From Protea cynaroides (lineage: Eukaryota > Streptophyta > Magnoliopsida > Proteales > Proteaceae): a stretch of 64,000 bases of DNA. A program made the translations under genes and the position numbers. Below are positions 22,001 to 29,482 of the stretch, piece by piece. How positions within the stretch are numbered: position 1 is the first letter of the stretch; the number at the start of each line of letters is the position of its first letter. The notes under the pieces were generated by a model. The model did not search any database. It was not told the origin of the DNA and saw nothing but the letters and a program-made list of their open reading frames with translations. Location: NCBI GenBank assembly GCA_028583415.1, contig CM053266.1, positions 30,700,271 through 30,764,270 of the forward strand. The letters are read 5' to 3'.

Positions 22001-24033
22001 AGGCAAAGGCATTAGAGAACTTCTGGACCTCTAATTGTAATGAGTGTTGAGTCATTGACAGAAAAAGATAAACAGACTAGCTGATTAAACTTTTTTGTAT
22101 AAATATATGATACAACAGAGTTTTGTACAGTGACTTGTATACTCTTTGAAATCGGAACTACTAAATTTACCTCGCAGACAAGCGTTGTCCCTACTGTAAA
22201 TGCATCTTTCCATTGGAAGACTCAAGTTGCAGTTTGCTAATTCCTGGTGATAAACTTGCTAAGCAAGTAGAGATGAGACCCTGTATACGGTGAGTAACTA
22301 TCTTCCATTGTCATGTGTTTATTTTGGTTTTGGCTTTTTAGCTCCCTTGGAGATTTTTGTTTTGTTTTGCTTCTTCAAACAAAATATTCATCCAAAACCA
22401 ATAATATTTGTTCCACAGAACATGTCCACCCTATAGTGAGAACTCTTCCAATTTGTTAAAACCATAAAGATATTAAGTTAGTACACATCAATAGGCTACG
22501 TAGTTGATATGCTGGCCCAACTTTTCAGCAGACAGAACCACCATAGTAACTTGTCATAAAGCATAGATAGAAAATTTTAATGGTCTGAGCATCAATGGCA
22601 GAAAATAACTTGTGAAGTAGTAGTGAGAAAAGATATGAATGGTTTTGGGTTGGCAACTAATATGGTTTAAATAGACATGGAATCCCTGTAGCCGACTACA
22701 CTAACTTGGGAGAGTTTTGGGAAAAGGTTAAGTTTAGTTCATGGCCAATGCATCAATAACTAAATTAACCATGTAAAATAAGTCCTTATAAAGGAAAGAA
22801 GAATGGTATTCTATGCCTTAAATAAGCAGGGATCACCAATGACAAGAATACTTGGAAGCGAAACACCAGTTAATTTAGAAAATTCAGCTACCTAAATCAC
22901 AGAGGGGACAATAGACAAAGAAAAAAAAAAAGAAAGAGAAGGGGAGGTGGGGGTGGGGAAGGTTAAAGTCTTGCCTGATATTAACGGACGCATCTTTGTT
23001 GTAATGTTGAGCCCCAACAAGCTTCTTTCCAGCATCTTGCAATTGTTGCCTCAGTGACACCGAATAGACTACAGAACGCACAGAAAATTGCCACAATAAA
23101 TTTCAAACGCCCGAGGCTTCAATCATAGAATAAATGTTTTTTCTCTGAAATTTTTCGTACCCTTTTTCTTCTTTGGGTGAATAGAGTATAAACTACTTAC
23201 CATCTCCCGAATTCAATCCAATAAGCAAGTCATGCCCATCCTTAGCTTCAGGATCAAATGCGTGGCACACGGGATTTGAATTGCTGAAATGGATAGATTT
23301 AATAGGATCCTACACTCCAAATGCTTAATTCTTAAAACTGGTTTCATAAAAAGGAAGAGGTACGAAAATTCGAATCCAAGTGGAAGAGCCGAATAAATTA
23401 CCTTATCTTGAGAATTGAAGTCGCTAATGTAAAGGGTATCGCCCACATTGAATATCAAGTAAGTTCCTTTGCCATCATAATTTGAAGTAGCCGGAATGCC
23501 ATTATTCGAACTGGAAGTCCCCAGTGAACCAATCCTACTAGACCCCGAGAGGAGTTTACTCGAACCATTTCCACTCACAAAGTTAAGAGCACGGCTGCCG
23601 TTCCCGCCACCTAACAACCTCGCAGCCGCTAATCTGACTCCGCTACCAGTGCTAAAGGTTGGAGTCAGGGAAGGTGATACTTGTACAGGTTTGTCCTTGA
23701 GATGAGCAAGGGTTGCCTGGGTAATCAAGCAAACGATACGGATTATAGAAATCAATGGAGATTCCTTAATTGAAAATTGAAAAAGAAAGGTGAAGAGAAA
23801 GAGAGAGAAAAGTAGGAAAACCCTTATTATTAATGGAGAGTGAGATAGATAGAGACCTGAGTAACGGTTTTGCCATGGGCGTAGTGAAGGAGACCGGGAG
23901 GGTAAGTCTTCTCGTATTGGAGCCTGTAACGGCCTTCAGGAGTCTTGAAATAGGTCTTAAGCCCTGGAGATTGCGCATTCGCCGACGATGAAGACATCAT
24001 ACCGTTTCTGCTGCTGCTGCTGTTGTGCATCAT
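981..24033 (-). CDS. WDR20/creC-like WD40-repeat protein, exons 1-10 (C-terminus outside window)
   Basis: Ten exons join in frame on the minus strand: 24033-23857, 23716-23402, 23309-23201, 23068-22975, 6859-6772, 6641-6558, 1737-1641, 1539-1452, 1252-1147 and 1073-981 (1,251 nt, 417 codons, no stop). The product matches the plant family related to animal WDR20/DMWD and fungal CreC. It has a Ser-rich N-terminus, the block GLKTYFKTPEGRYRLQYEK, a low-complexity linker, then WD40 blades with phrases such as GDGNFVVAHADGNLYVYEK, MDGTYLATVGRDG and TGGEDDLVQVWSMEDRK. In animals and fungi these proteins are cofactors of USP12/46- or CreB-type deubiquitinases; the same role here is inference. The start is the first ATG of a tandem ATG-ATG pair. 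All introns are GT-AG except intron 4, which is GC-AG. Introns 4 (16.1 kb) and 6 (4.8 kb) are filled with transposons; the others are 73-199 bp. The last blades were not found in 1-980, so they probably lie further left. Reading is by eye and no cDNA support is available. Confidence 0.92.
1147..1252 (-). CDS. WDR20-like gene, exon 9
   Basis: 106 nt encoding MDGKYILTGGEDDLVQVW and SMEDRKVVAWGEGHSSW, a canonical blade. Donor TGG|GTAAGT. Confidence 0.93.
1452..1539 (-). CDS. WDR20-like gene, exon 8
   Basis: 88 nt encoding GYLRIFDYSKEQLICGGKG and YYGALLCCAW plus AG of Ser. The acceptor is TGCAG|GTTACT and the donor AG|GTTCTG. Confidence 0.92.
1641..1737 (-). CDS. WDR20-like gene, exon 7
   Basis: 97 nt encoding SNPVARWHIYQGSLNSIAF and SMDGTYLATVGRD plus one base of Gly. 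This is the most conserved blade (ARWHI..GS.NSIAFS.DG.YLATVGRDG). Confidence 0.93.
2823..2972 (+). mobile_element. Au-like SINE, tail interrupted
   Basis: A tRNA-derived head with a box-A-like AAGGTTGCTGCATTG, a box-B-like GGTTTAAATCTGG, then the diagnostic body GGTAAGACTGTGTAC, CTCCCCAGACCCC and a 3' end GCACTGGGTATGCC followed by T. This architecture is that of the widespread plant Au-type SINEs. The T tail is split by the TIR element starting at 2973 and appears to resume at 4790 (tttttgtaac). The 5' end is approximate and no target-site duplication was identified. Confidence 0.75.
2973..4789. mobile_element. Long-TIR non-autonomous DNA element (Mutator-like), copy 1
   Basis: The ends are inverted repeats: AGAAAAAATTTCATCTACCC at the left and its complement at the right (ggtagatgaaattttttct), with similarity continuing about 65 bp (AAAAACTATGTC.AAATCGATCT then GGTTTCC). 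Both flanks are T-runs, so the duplication cannot be defined. The 1.8 kb interior has no transposase; it is gene-like and CT/GA-rich in places (for example 3340-3700 and 4180-4530), which could be captured host sequence. A second copy with the same termini is at 39172-40340. Mutator assignment rests only on TIR length and the 7-8 bp duplication of copy 2. Confidence 0.72.
5333..5694 (+). mobile_element. Solo-LTR-like sequence, copia type
   Basis: Starts TGTCGACAGCACC and ends TTTGTTACA, with a promoter-like CCTATAAATAGT at about 5603 and a CT-rich leader before the end. The 3' half (CTCTCCATCTTCTC to TTGTTACA) resembles the minus-strand 3' half of the LTRs at 7379-7817 and 10397-10837, suggesting a related family. 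No matching 5-bp duplication was found, so the left boundary is tentative. Confidence 0.5.
6558..6641 (-). CDS. WDR20-like gene, exon 6
   Basis: 28 codons, GKDGTGDSSFPLIKDQTQF then SVAHARSSK, phase 0 at both ends. It is an inter-blade segment conserved in the plant family. Confidence 0.92.
6772..6859 (-). CDS. WDR20-like gene, exon 5
   Basis: 88 nt encoding RCTSIAWVPDGDGNFVVA and HADGNLYVYEK, a WD40 blade. The acceptor follows a T-rich tract ending CAACAG; the donor is AAG|GTACTG. Confidence 0.93.
7379..7817 (-). repeat. 3' LTR of the LARD-like element
   Basis: 439 bp, from TGTAACAAAATAG to AGTGTAGTTTAACA on the plus strand, collinear with the LTR at 10397 with small indels and many substitutions, hence fairly old. 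A TATA-like motif reads on the minus strand at the stretch gtatttatagaaaatag. Confidence 0.88.
7818..7836 (-). other. Polypurine tract of the LARD-like element
   Basis: Minus strand CAGCTTGAGAGGGGG directly abutting the LTR start TGTTAAAC. It marks plus-strand priming and fixes the orientation. Confidence 0.75.
8142..8460. repeat. Array of nine short inverted-repeat units
   Basis: Nine variants of GTTGCATCTTGTGCAAC, starting near 8142, 8198, 8225, 8281, 8309, 8334, 8391, 8419 and 8445, each able to pair GTTGCA with TGCAAC. Short spacers (ctgaacaaaag) and longer ones (aataatagtctctc..aatgagtagacct) recur in between, giving a higher-order repeat. Confidence 0.85.
8692..8803. repeat. 56-bp tandem duplication
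   Basis: The unit attaaacaaacagaccctta then ttcaaagatgaaataatgaa and ataaggc occurs twice, with a third partial unit split around the insert 8804-9371 (its right half resumes as caaagatgaaataatgtaat at 9375). Confidence 0.75.
8804..9371. other. Foreign-looking segment inside the LARD-like element
   Basis: About 570 bp inserted in the third 56-bp repeat unit. It is richer in G+C than its surroundings and includes stretches such as cgagtcgggaatagagcag and aagtcaagtaaagaaagcag whose style recalls plant mitochondrial intergenic DNA. No open frame or known gene was recognised. Origin is unresolved. Confidence 0.4.
10385..10396 (-). other. Primer-binding site of the LARD-like element
   Basis: Minus strand TGGTATCAAAGC immediately after the LTR end TTGTTACA; one mismatch from TGGTATCAGAGC, the complement of the tRNA-iMet 3' end. 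Confidence 0.85.
10397..10837 (-). repeat. 5' LTR of the LARD-like element
   Basis: 441 bp, collinear with 7379-7817. Carries TCTATAAATATAAGC on the minus strand as a likely TATA box, about 120 bp before the LTR end. Confidence 0.88.
11860..14059 (+). mobile_element. Solo LTR of a Ty3/gypsy family (2.2 kb)
   Basis: Starts TGTAAGACCCGCACTCC, ends TTGGGGTGTGACA and is flanked by the exact 5-bp duplication AAAGT (11855-11859 and 14060-14064). It is the plus-strand relative of the LTRs at 26963-29477 (minus; start TGTAAAACCCGCACCC) and about 52057-54151 (plus; ends TTGGGGTGACA); shared interior tracts include CTAAACTAATTGGTTA and ATGTCATCCAAT. No internal domain remains, as expected after LTR-LTR recombination. 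The frames within are not genes. Confidence 0.88.
14437..14448 (+). other. Primer-binding site of the copia element
   Basis: TGGTATCATAGC, one mismatch from the tRNA-iMet complement, directly after the LTR end TTTTACA. Confidence 0.8.
14973..15928 (-). repeat. 3' LTR of the TR-GAG-type element
   Basis: Begins TGATGGCAAAGAGGG and ends GACTGCATCA on the plus strand. It contains a roughly 67-bp internal tandem duplication (from atcctaagataaattaaaag, about 15551-15675) and two perfect palindromes (15776-15799, 15804-15825). The 3' end of gag extends into it. Confidence 0.92.
15885..17441 (-). CDS. Retrotransposon Gag protein, 518 aa, uninterrupted
   Basis: This frame encodes a gypsy-type Gag. 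Residues about 15-50 look helical (VNLVLQRLAKMDVKLDSM). Residues about 105-250 are the retrotransposon Gag core (FQDWLNALDDYFDWF, GGARDWWRNYE, LHDQLNNLRQGNMSMEDYV). A CCHC zinc knuckle CYHCNAYGHFARDC lies at 315-328 (Cys315, Cys318, His323, Cys328). After it come about 190 residues, acidic in the middle, with no protease signature (no DSG/DTG) and a basic tail HHYRTRGRVHFKWGE. Gag assembles the particle and the knuckle binds RNA. The ATG at 17441 directly abuts the PBS, and the stop lies inside the 3' LTR. No stops or shifts are seen, so purifying selection or recent insertion is likely. Confidence 0.9.
   Translation of the reverse strand: MAEESSNSPNQSNNPNDLVNLVLQRLAKMDVKLDSMDGRMSNLEELNHPRPARVEAPRREALNANLMLRRILRAPQRVPREEYHNPPYEDYDEPIRYQTHKVRMDLKEFHGRQDPEAFQDWLNALDDYFDWFNIPEPRKLQLTRSKLVGGARDWWRNYEYSLMRSRREPTTWEEMKEQLKEKYLPRSFQRRLHDQLNNLRQGNMSMEDYVYQFDQLCARSGSRDNDDQMISQFRLGLRPEIREKLGVVDIVSFNDCVDKAFQADDLLKSTLKPTSSSYELKHPTPNSKAIGTTSHATPTTDKGKTPMVAATDVQCYHCNAYGHFARDCSQKLKINSLVAAIEANLDTQVCEPQGDDTSIPNTDVMEDGEDSYGIHIISSMVLIAPKVDVDNFDAFAKAPRIDKGDHSFDEDHGVMETIAEDEELNTIVPMNTTILLDFPQDVEHIDFVIPSKYLEESGPKVMDFLPTLQTQPEFQNQKTLPTEPTEIILHHYRTRGRVHFKWGELMQSKKAQGPSSSR
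15929..15945 (-). other. Polypurine tract of the TR-GAG-type element
   Basis: Minus strand TTTTAAGTGGGGGGAGT then the LTR start TGATGCAG. It lies within the gag frame. Confidence 0.8.
17442..17453 (-). other. Primer-binding site of the TR-GAG-type element
   Basis: Exact TGGTATCAGAGC, complementary to tRNA-iMet, 2 nt after the LTR end and immediately followed by the gag ATG. Confidence 0.92.
17456..18409 (-). repeat. 5' LTR of the TR-GAG-type element
   Basis: 954 bp, near-identical to 14973-15928. Palindromes at 18257-18280 and 18285-18306 lie about 105-150 bp inside the transcriptional start side of the LTR, i.e. in presumed U3. Confidence 0.92.
20901..22974. other. Remainder of intron 4, no gene recognised
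   Basis: No element boundaries identified. One exon-like stretch on the plus strand (about 22180-22290) reads CPYCKCIFPLEDSSC and PGDKLAKQVEMRPCIR before GGTGAGT, but no partner exons were found. Confidence 0.4.
22975..23068 (-). CDS. WDR20-like gene, exon 4 (ends at a GC donor)
   Basis: 94 nt encoding VYSVSLRQQLQDAGKKLVG and AQHYNKDASVNI plus AG of a Ser codon. The donor reads AG|GCAAGA, the standard GC-AG class context. The Ser codon is completed by the T opening exon 5, giving NISRCTS as family members have. Confidence 0.9.
23201..23309 (-). CDS. WDR20-like gene, exon 3
   Basis: 109 nt encoding DPIKSIHFSNSNPVCHAF and DPEAKDGHDLLIGLNSGD. The donor G|GTAAGT leaves phase 1, completed by the TC that opens exon 4. 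Confidence 0.92.
23402..23716 (-). CDS. WDR20-like gene, exon 2
   Basis: 105 codons, phase 0 at both ends (acceptor CCAG|GCA, donor AAG|GTAATT). It starts ATLAHLKDKP, runs through a Gly/Ser-rich linker and ends with KGTYLIFNVGDTLYISDF followed by NSQDK, the first recognisable strand region before the blades. Confidence 0.93.
23857..24033 (-). CDS. WDR20-like gene, exon 1
   Basis: Contains the start codon at 24033-24031 and 59 codons, beginning MMHNSSSSRNGMMSSSS and ending HYAHGKTVTQ. The donor is CAG|GTCTCT, phase 0. The CAG/AGC run encoding the Ser stretch lies at 24009-24022. Confidence 0.93.
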
Positions 24034-24446
24034 ATTGGCAACAATAGTTCCCTATACATAAGACCATGACAATTGGAATCCTCTCTCTTCCTCTCTCTTT
24101 CTCTCACTATCTATGCTCGTTTCCTGCTAGAAACTGCCGGCCGGTTATCTCTTCTCTGTCGTCGTCAACATTTTGGTGTTCTTCCTCGTCATCGCTCTTG
24201 TGAATTGGAATCAAATGGCGTCTGCAGGTAACAAGATCAAGGGCTCTGATTCTGTAAAATGCGATTCAGCGAAAAAAAGCGAAAAATGGACCAATTTTTC
24301 AACGATCGGAATCGTTAATGGTTTAAGAATTCCAGGTAATCGTTGTTACAATCTGCTGTTTGCTTCGTTATTTACTGATGAATTACAGATTTCTTCTTCG
24401 TCGTCGTCGTCGTTCCTCTCTTGAGTCTTCTTGTCTTTGTTATGTT

Positions 24447-24478
<32 letters not shown>

Positions 24479-24963
24479 AAAACCAGCAACGACACCAAGA
24501 AGAAGAAGTCCAATTTAGCCTCAAAAAATGATTGTATCCCGACACTCTGTCCGTCCGTCTGTCTACTCACCACAGTTTCGATTCACGTGGTAATTTAAAT
24601 CAACGGTTCCTATCTTCTTTCTTCTTTGACTGTTGGATCTAATGGTAGATGCTGTGGATGTTAACTTAGAGTGGGGCCCGGTGAGGGGAGTTTTGTGTTG
24701 TCTCATAAACAAGCTGGATGATATTCGCCTCCCAAAGTCAAAGTCAGACTAGACACGGACCTCGTGTGATAATGATTTGTGCATCTTTTTCCCCCACAAG
24801 GTTATGTTTGGATGCGACTTTTTTTTTAAAAGGAGACGAGATAAAAGAATAATCATTGTTTCATCATTTCTTTTGCAATATGGTTTTTATTTTTTTTCAT
24901 CCAAACTAAAAGAGAGAGTTCTTTCAATGGGGTTATTGCGTACGCCACATTGGTCTATGGTAA
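24034..24963. promoter_or_regulatory. Upstream region of the WDR20-like gene, with (CT)n
   Basis: About 930 bp upstream of the start codon. It should hold the 5' UTR and promoter. A (CT)n run at 24448-24478 reads as (GA)n on the gene strand, a common plant core-promoter feature. A plus-strand frame at 24173-24424 (including MASAGNKIKGSDSVKC) has no recognised homology and is not called. No TATA box could be chosen with confidence. Confidence 0.4.
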
Positions 24964-24971
24964 ATATTCAA

Positions 24972-25430
24972 CGGGTAAATTACAAGTATTACCCCGAGAT
25001 AATGGACTAATTATATTTACCGTCTACTAGTTTTTGACAATTACATATATATTTCTAATTTTTAAAATGTGTAACAAAAAAAATTCATTCTGTTAATGGT
25101 GTTAAGTTTAAATTTTAAAAGATAACTTTGTCCTCATCCTGTTCCACATTCACTTTTTCACAACAGGTGAAAAAAACACAAAAGATCAGAGAGAATAGAT
25201 TTTTATATGATTCTTTGATTTTTTTTTTTTTTTACCTATTGTGAAGAAGAAGAATGGGGAACAAGAAGAGGGCAAAGTTATCCTTTAAACTTTAAATTTA
25301 ACACCATTAATGAAATGGATCTTTTTGTTACACGTTGCTGATATTAGGGGTGGTATGTGTAATTGTCAGAAACTAGTGGATGGTAAATGTAATTAGTCCA
25401 TAATCCAAAGGTAATACGTGCAATTTCTCC
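24972..25430. mobile_element. MITE with long TIRs and 8-bp duplication
   Basis: 459 bp, left end CGGGTAAATTACAAGTATTA, right end the complement of GGAGAAATTGCACGTATTAC. Inverted similarity runs on for about 70 bp (ATGGACTAATTA.ATTTACC, ACTAGTTT.TGACAATTACA). Flanked by ATATTCAA at 24964-24971 and 25431-25438. No coding capacity. Confidence 0.8.
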
Positions 25431-25438
25431 ATATTCAA

Positions 25439-25813
25439 GAGAAATCAGAGGAGAGAGATAAAACCGTTCACACATAAGTGTACTCTTCAGAGGACATCAT
25501 CTTCGTCCATAAGGTGTATGACCCACTGTATATGTTGGTGAACGGTTTTCTATACTATATCAAATAAAGTTCTATGATATGATGTAAATAATGTTTTGGG
25601 TTCGACTCTTCTCCACTCTTGAGTCCATCTGCATAAGAATATTGAGGCGAAGTTCTAAATCTAGGTATTGATTTTGTCCAAAACTAATCCGATCCAGATT
25701 AGATGGGTGTATGAATCTAATGGAAAACTAACACATGACCAATATTCTATATAATAATATTATAAATGAATAAAATCCAAAACCAATACAAATTGACTAA
25801 TTCAATACCGAAT
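25439..25813. other. Intergenic, nothing recognised
   Basis: AT-rich sequence with no frame, repeat pair or motif that could be supported. Confidence 0.4.
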
Positions 25814-26957
25814 ATTTTTTTTTTCTTCTGGTAAATGGAAATTCTATTGCATTAATTCACCAGTATCGTAGCATCTTCATTACATAGGTGAAAAAGCCAC
25901 GGACTGGAATCGGGCCACGTAATATGTCTTGACCCTGTTACAGCCCTCCGTGCCAAGGAATGCACCACCTAGTTGGTTAACCTTGGAATGTGAGAGTATG
26001 TGATGACCCTGATTTACAATTGCTATGATGTCGTTAACAATGGACCGTAAATATATATTGTCCTCCTTATCCTCACCGCGAATCATATTGATGACTTCTA
26101 AATTGTCAGACTCAACCAACAGAGAAAGAAAACCATTACAAACTGCTTATGAGACATCATCCGCAGCACTAAAGCCTCCCCAATTACGGGGGATAGGAAG
26201 GGGAGAGATTGAGAAACAGCCATTAACGGCTTACCAGATGCCTCCCTAAATACAAACCAACCTTGCTTCCTATAGAGTGTAAATTGAACACCGTGTCAGT
26301 ATTGATCTTAATGAAACCAGAAGGAGGAAGAGTCCATGAGATGTGAGTTGCAGATTCCGAAGAGGTGGTGGAGTCCCCCAGTAGATGGACAGTATGCTGA
26401 TGAAATTCAAAAAAAACTTGTTCTGCTCATTTGATTACCTCTTGCGGATTGCCTGACTGATGATCAAAGTATAGTTCATTTTGTGCTTTCCACAAATTCC
26501 AACAAATGAAGGCAACAAAAGAGAAAACATGCCTATTCATAGACTTAGAAACATATTTAATTTCAAAAAATTTGAGAAGCCATTGATAAAATTGGAGATT
26601 ATGTTCCTGAGGGACCACCAAACTCATGTGAGAACCCAACCATACTGCACGAGCAAAAGGGGAATAAAATAGTATATGATCTATTGATTCCTCTACTTGT
26701 CCACATCTTCGACAAATCATGTCCACATGAATCTAGCAACGAATTAGACTATCACTGGAGGTAGTACCATGAGCGCAGCAACGCCAAAGAAAATGGCATA
26801 CCTTGGGTCAAGTCTTGTAATTCCAAATGCGTCTCTATAAAACATAAGGTACTTGTTTCCATGAGTCAACTATTGAGGAAGACGGTATGGATGATAATTC
26901 AACTTGTCGAAGATGAGCTATCATATTATATGCTAAGCGAATCGAGAAAATGCCAGA
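25814..26957 (-). mobile_element. LINE (non-LTR), 3' part: zf-RVT and RNase H relic
   Basis: Minus strand. Reading starts at the interrupting LTR with KSGIFSIRLAYNM, then the zinc-binding domain downstream of RT (MICRRCGQVEESIDHILFY, HVFSFVAFICWNLWKAQNEL), then RNase H-like GFIKINTDTVFN and VESDNLEVINMIRGEDK, ending in a poly-A tail (poly-T at 25814-25824). In-frame stops make it inactive. It continues at 29483 on the other side of the inserted solo LTR. Confidence 0.8.
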
Positions 26958-26962
26958 TTTAG

Positions 26963-29477
26963 TGTTACACCCCAAAATATCGGTCTGAAAAATTTTCTTT
27001 TGGGATACGACTGGATCAACACCTTAGTTTAAATATGATCCTACCAGGGCCTCATAAGCGGTGCACACACATCCCAACTACTACCAACACAATGCCATAA
27101 TCATAATTCAGAGTAATATATAACGAAAGATACTAAATAACCATGAGCTCACGATCGATAATTAAAAATAGTAAAACCACTGTATTCACCCTCAAAGCGA
27201 GGTTCATCGACTAACTTTCTAAACCAAGAATCTTAAGTAGCATTGCCTTATAAATCATGGGCTATCTAAATGTAAATAAATTATCCAAAAGAGATAAAAG
27301 AAAACAGAAAGTATTCATTATCCAAAACTTCTTTCCAAGATGATCATCCAACGAAGACACATGCATCACACTCGCAGTCTGCGTCGTGTATTTCGTCCTC
27401 ATATGGCATTCCGCCTAGCATAGCCAACTGAAAAATCGTGGATGCGTTCGGATAATCTATAATCGTAGTACCTACAACATCATCTAAAAAGAATGGCCTA
27501 TTCGAGGGTCAGCTCTATAATATGAGCTTAGTGAGAAACAGACAGGCAAGCAACAATTATGCATGATCAGTTTTATTACACACAACAATACGTTAGTCAG
27601 GTATCATGTATATTATGTGCTATGGTAAGGCCTAGTCACACCTCCCAGAGGCTGACTACAACCTCCATGCATGGGAGTGCTGGGTACTCACCAGCCTACA
27701 CCAATAGCTCTGGTGCCCCCACACGAAGTCCCAGTTAGAATGGTGATTGAGCAACAAGTCCGGCTAGTGACGCTCTGACAAACACTGCCGACTCTTCCCC
27801 CTCATCACTCCACTCTACTAGTATCTAACCCCCTGCTGGCCAGGGTTGCATATAGGGGTAGTTCCACTAACCAAAAACCTACATGTCATCCGATGTATCC
27901 TTCTCACCAAACCCAGCAGGAACCCCAAGCCATCCGTTTTGCCCCCTCTCCCCAAGATGTTGTCATCCTACTAAGAGTGAGTGACACACTCGTCAATAAT
28001 TATATAGCAAGTTGGATCTAGTGGTCCTCGACCGTTTCACCACTTCTGACTAGTTTCCAGTCACATACATTTATACCACAATCATAATATAAATGCAAAT
28101 GCATGCACAAAGCAATTATTGGATAACATGTTATCACAACAAGTAAATGGCACAACAATCATATATTAGAAACACTCTAAAATTAATCAGGGGTTTTATT
28201 CCTCACCTGATATGACTTAATTGAGATTATCCTTGCTAGTAAAAATCTGTGTTTACGAGGTGTTTTATACCTATACAAGGTGTAAGGTCATTAATTTGAA
28301 GTCCTATATGATTTGCTTTCAACTTATACAAGTCTTGAGCTTGTCGGTTGTTACATCGGTCGCTACCATTGCGACCGGCTTATGGTCCGATAGAAAATCT
28401 AGACATTCTGTCATTAGTCAGTCGAGATATTGATCGGTACAGATTATCAACCGTGATCTCATCCGGCTATCTCTCGAGACCTTTTTGGGATTGGTCGGTC
28501 ACTACGTCGGTCCTTACAATGTACAGTCCGGTATATCAATCGCCCCTTCCCGATGGTCAATTTTCTGTTTAGCAAATTAAAATTCCTTCCTATGATTTAG
28601 TTCATACCTTGCTAGCATAATATAGTCCGGTGGTAGGGTGTCTCTTAAGTCTATGTACTATCCTAGCAAGCATGAAATCAATTGTTTAAACTAGGCCATT
28701 CATTAGAAAGAAATGTTCTCCCTTCCAACAACGTACACTAATTCCATTATTGAAGAAAGATGAGTGTTTGCCACATCAGATTTACATCCTTCAATGGAAC
28801 ATCGGGATTTGCATTAGAATTTACAAGAGTTAAGGGTTTTACCGATGGTGGTTTGATCAATGCTGATCGATGGTGTACGTCGTCGGTAATTTTTCGAACA
28901 CAGTTGCTGCAGAGCTTCACCTTCTTCCTCTCCTTCATCCTTTTTTTCTTGAAAACGTGCCAGAACTTTATGAGATTGATACATACTCAGAGGAGGACGA
29001 AAGGTAGGGTTTTTATTATGTAAGGTTTTCTTGTTGGGATAGAACTCTGAGTTTGAATGGAGAACTCTTAAAAGGTTACCAAGTGACAAGAGTTTCTTAA
29101 AAAGAGACTCTTTCCCTTATACAACTCCAAAGTGGTTAGGATGGGTGTGGGTCTCTTTTAGATTCGTTTATGGGTCCTAGGAATATCTTAAACGGTCTCC
29201 TAATACTAATGCAACTGTGAATCTCAATAACAGGTCTGTTTTTGGCCTGGCTAGTTGATGGTACCGGTCCTTGAACTATCGGGATTCCTGACCGCTAGTA
29301 GTGACCGGCTCCCCTTTAAAGCTACAAATCATATAGTTAGGAAAGTCTAAGGTTTTAAAAAGGGTACCTATCACATTGGTCTTCAATTGAGCATCGTATC
29401 GGGTTCAGCTATGGTGGAAAATCCTGGCACGAAAGAAAATCCGAGTTAAGCCGGGTTTATTGGGTGCGGGTTTTACA
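26963..29477 (-). mobile_element. Gypsy solo LTR inserted in the LINE
   Basis: 2,515 bp. On the minus strand it starts TGTAAAACCCGCACCC, with TCGTGCCAGG as in the LTR at 11860, and ends GGGGTGTAACA. Flanks TTTAG (26958-26962) and TGTAG (29478-29482) are a duplication with one change. Removing it restores the LINE reading WQGTKSGIFSIRLAYNM. Minus-strand interior shares tracts with the other two LTRs of the family. Confidence 0.82.
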
Positions 29478-29482
29478 TGTAG

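Larger units (their letters stand above)
6860..22974 (-). other. Intron 4 of the WDR20-like gene: 16.1 kb, GC-AG
   Basis: Bounded by AG|GCAAGA at 22974 and the CAACAG acceptor at 6860. It contains, from left to right, a non-autonomous LTR element (7379-10837), a gypsy-type solo LTR (11860-14059), and a decayed copia element (about 14210-20900) with a gag-only LTR element nested in it (14973-18409). Small exons on both sides remain in frame, so splicing across the whole nest is required for a functional product. Confidence 0.88.

Noticed and set aside
24173..24424. 83-codon plus frame divergent from the WDR20-like gene
   Set aside because: No recognised homology, no further exons; likely 5' flank or UTR of the minus-strand gene.
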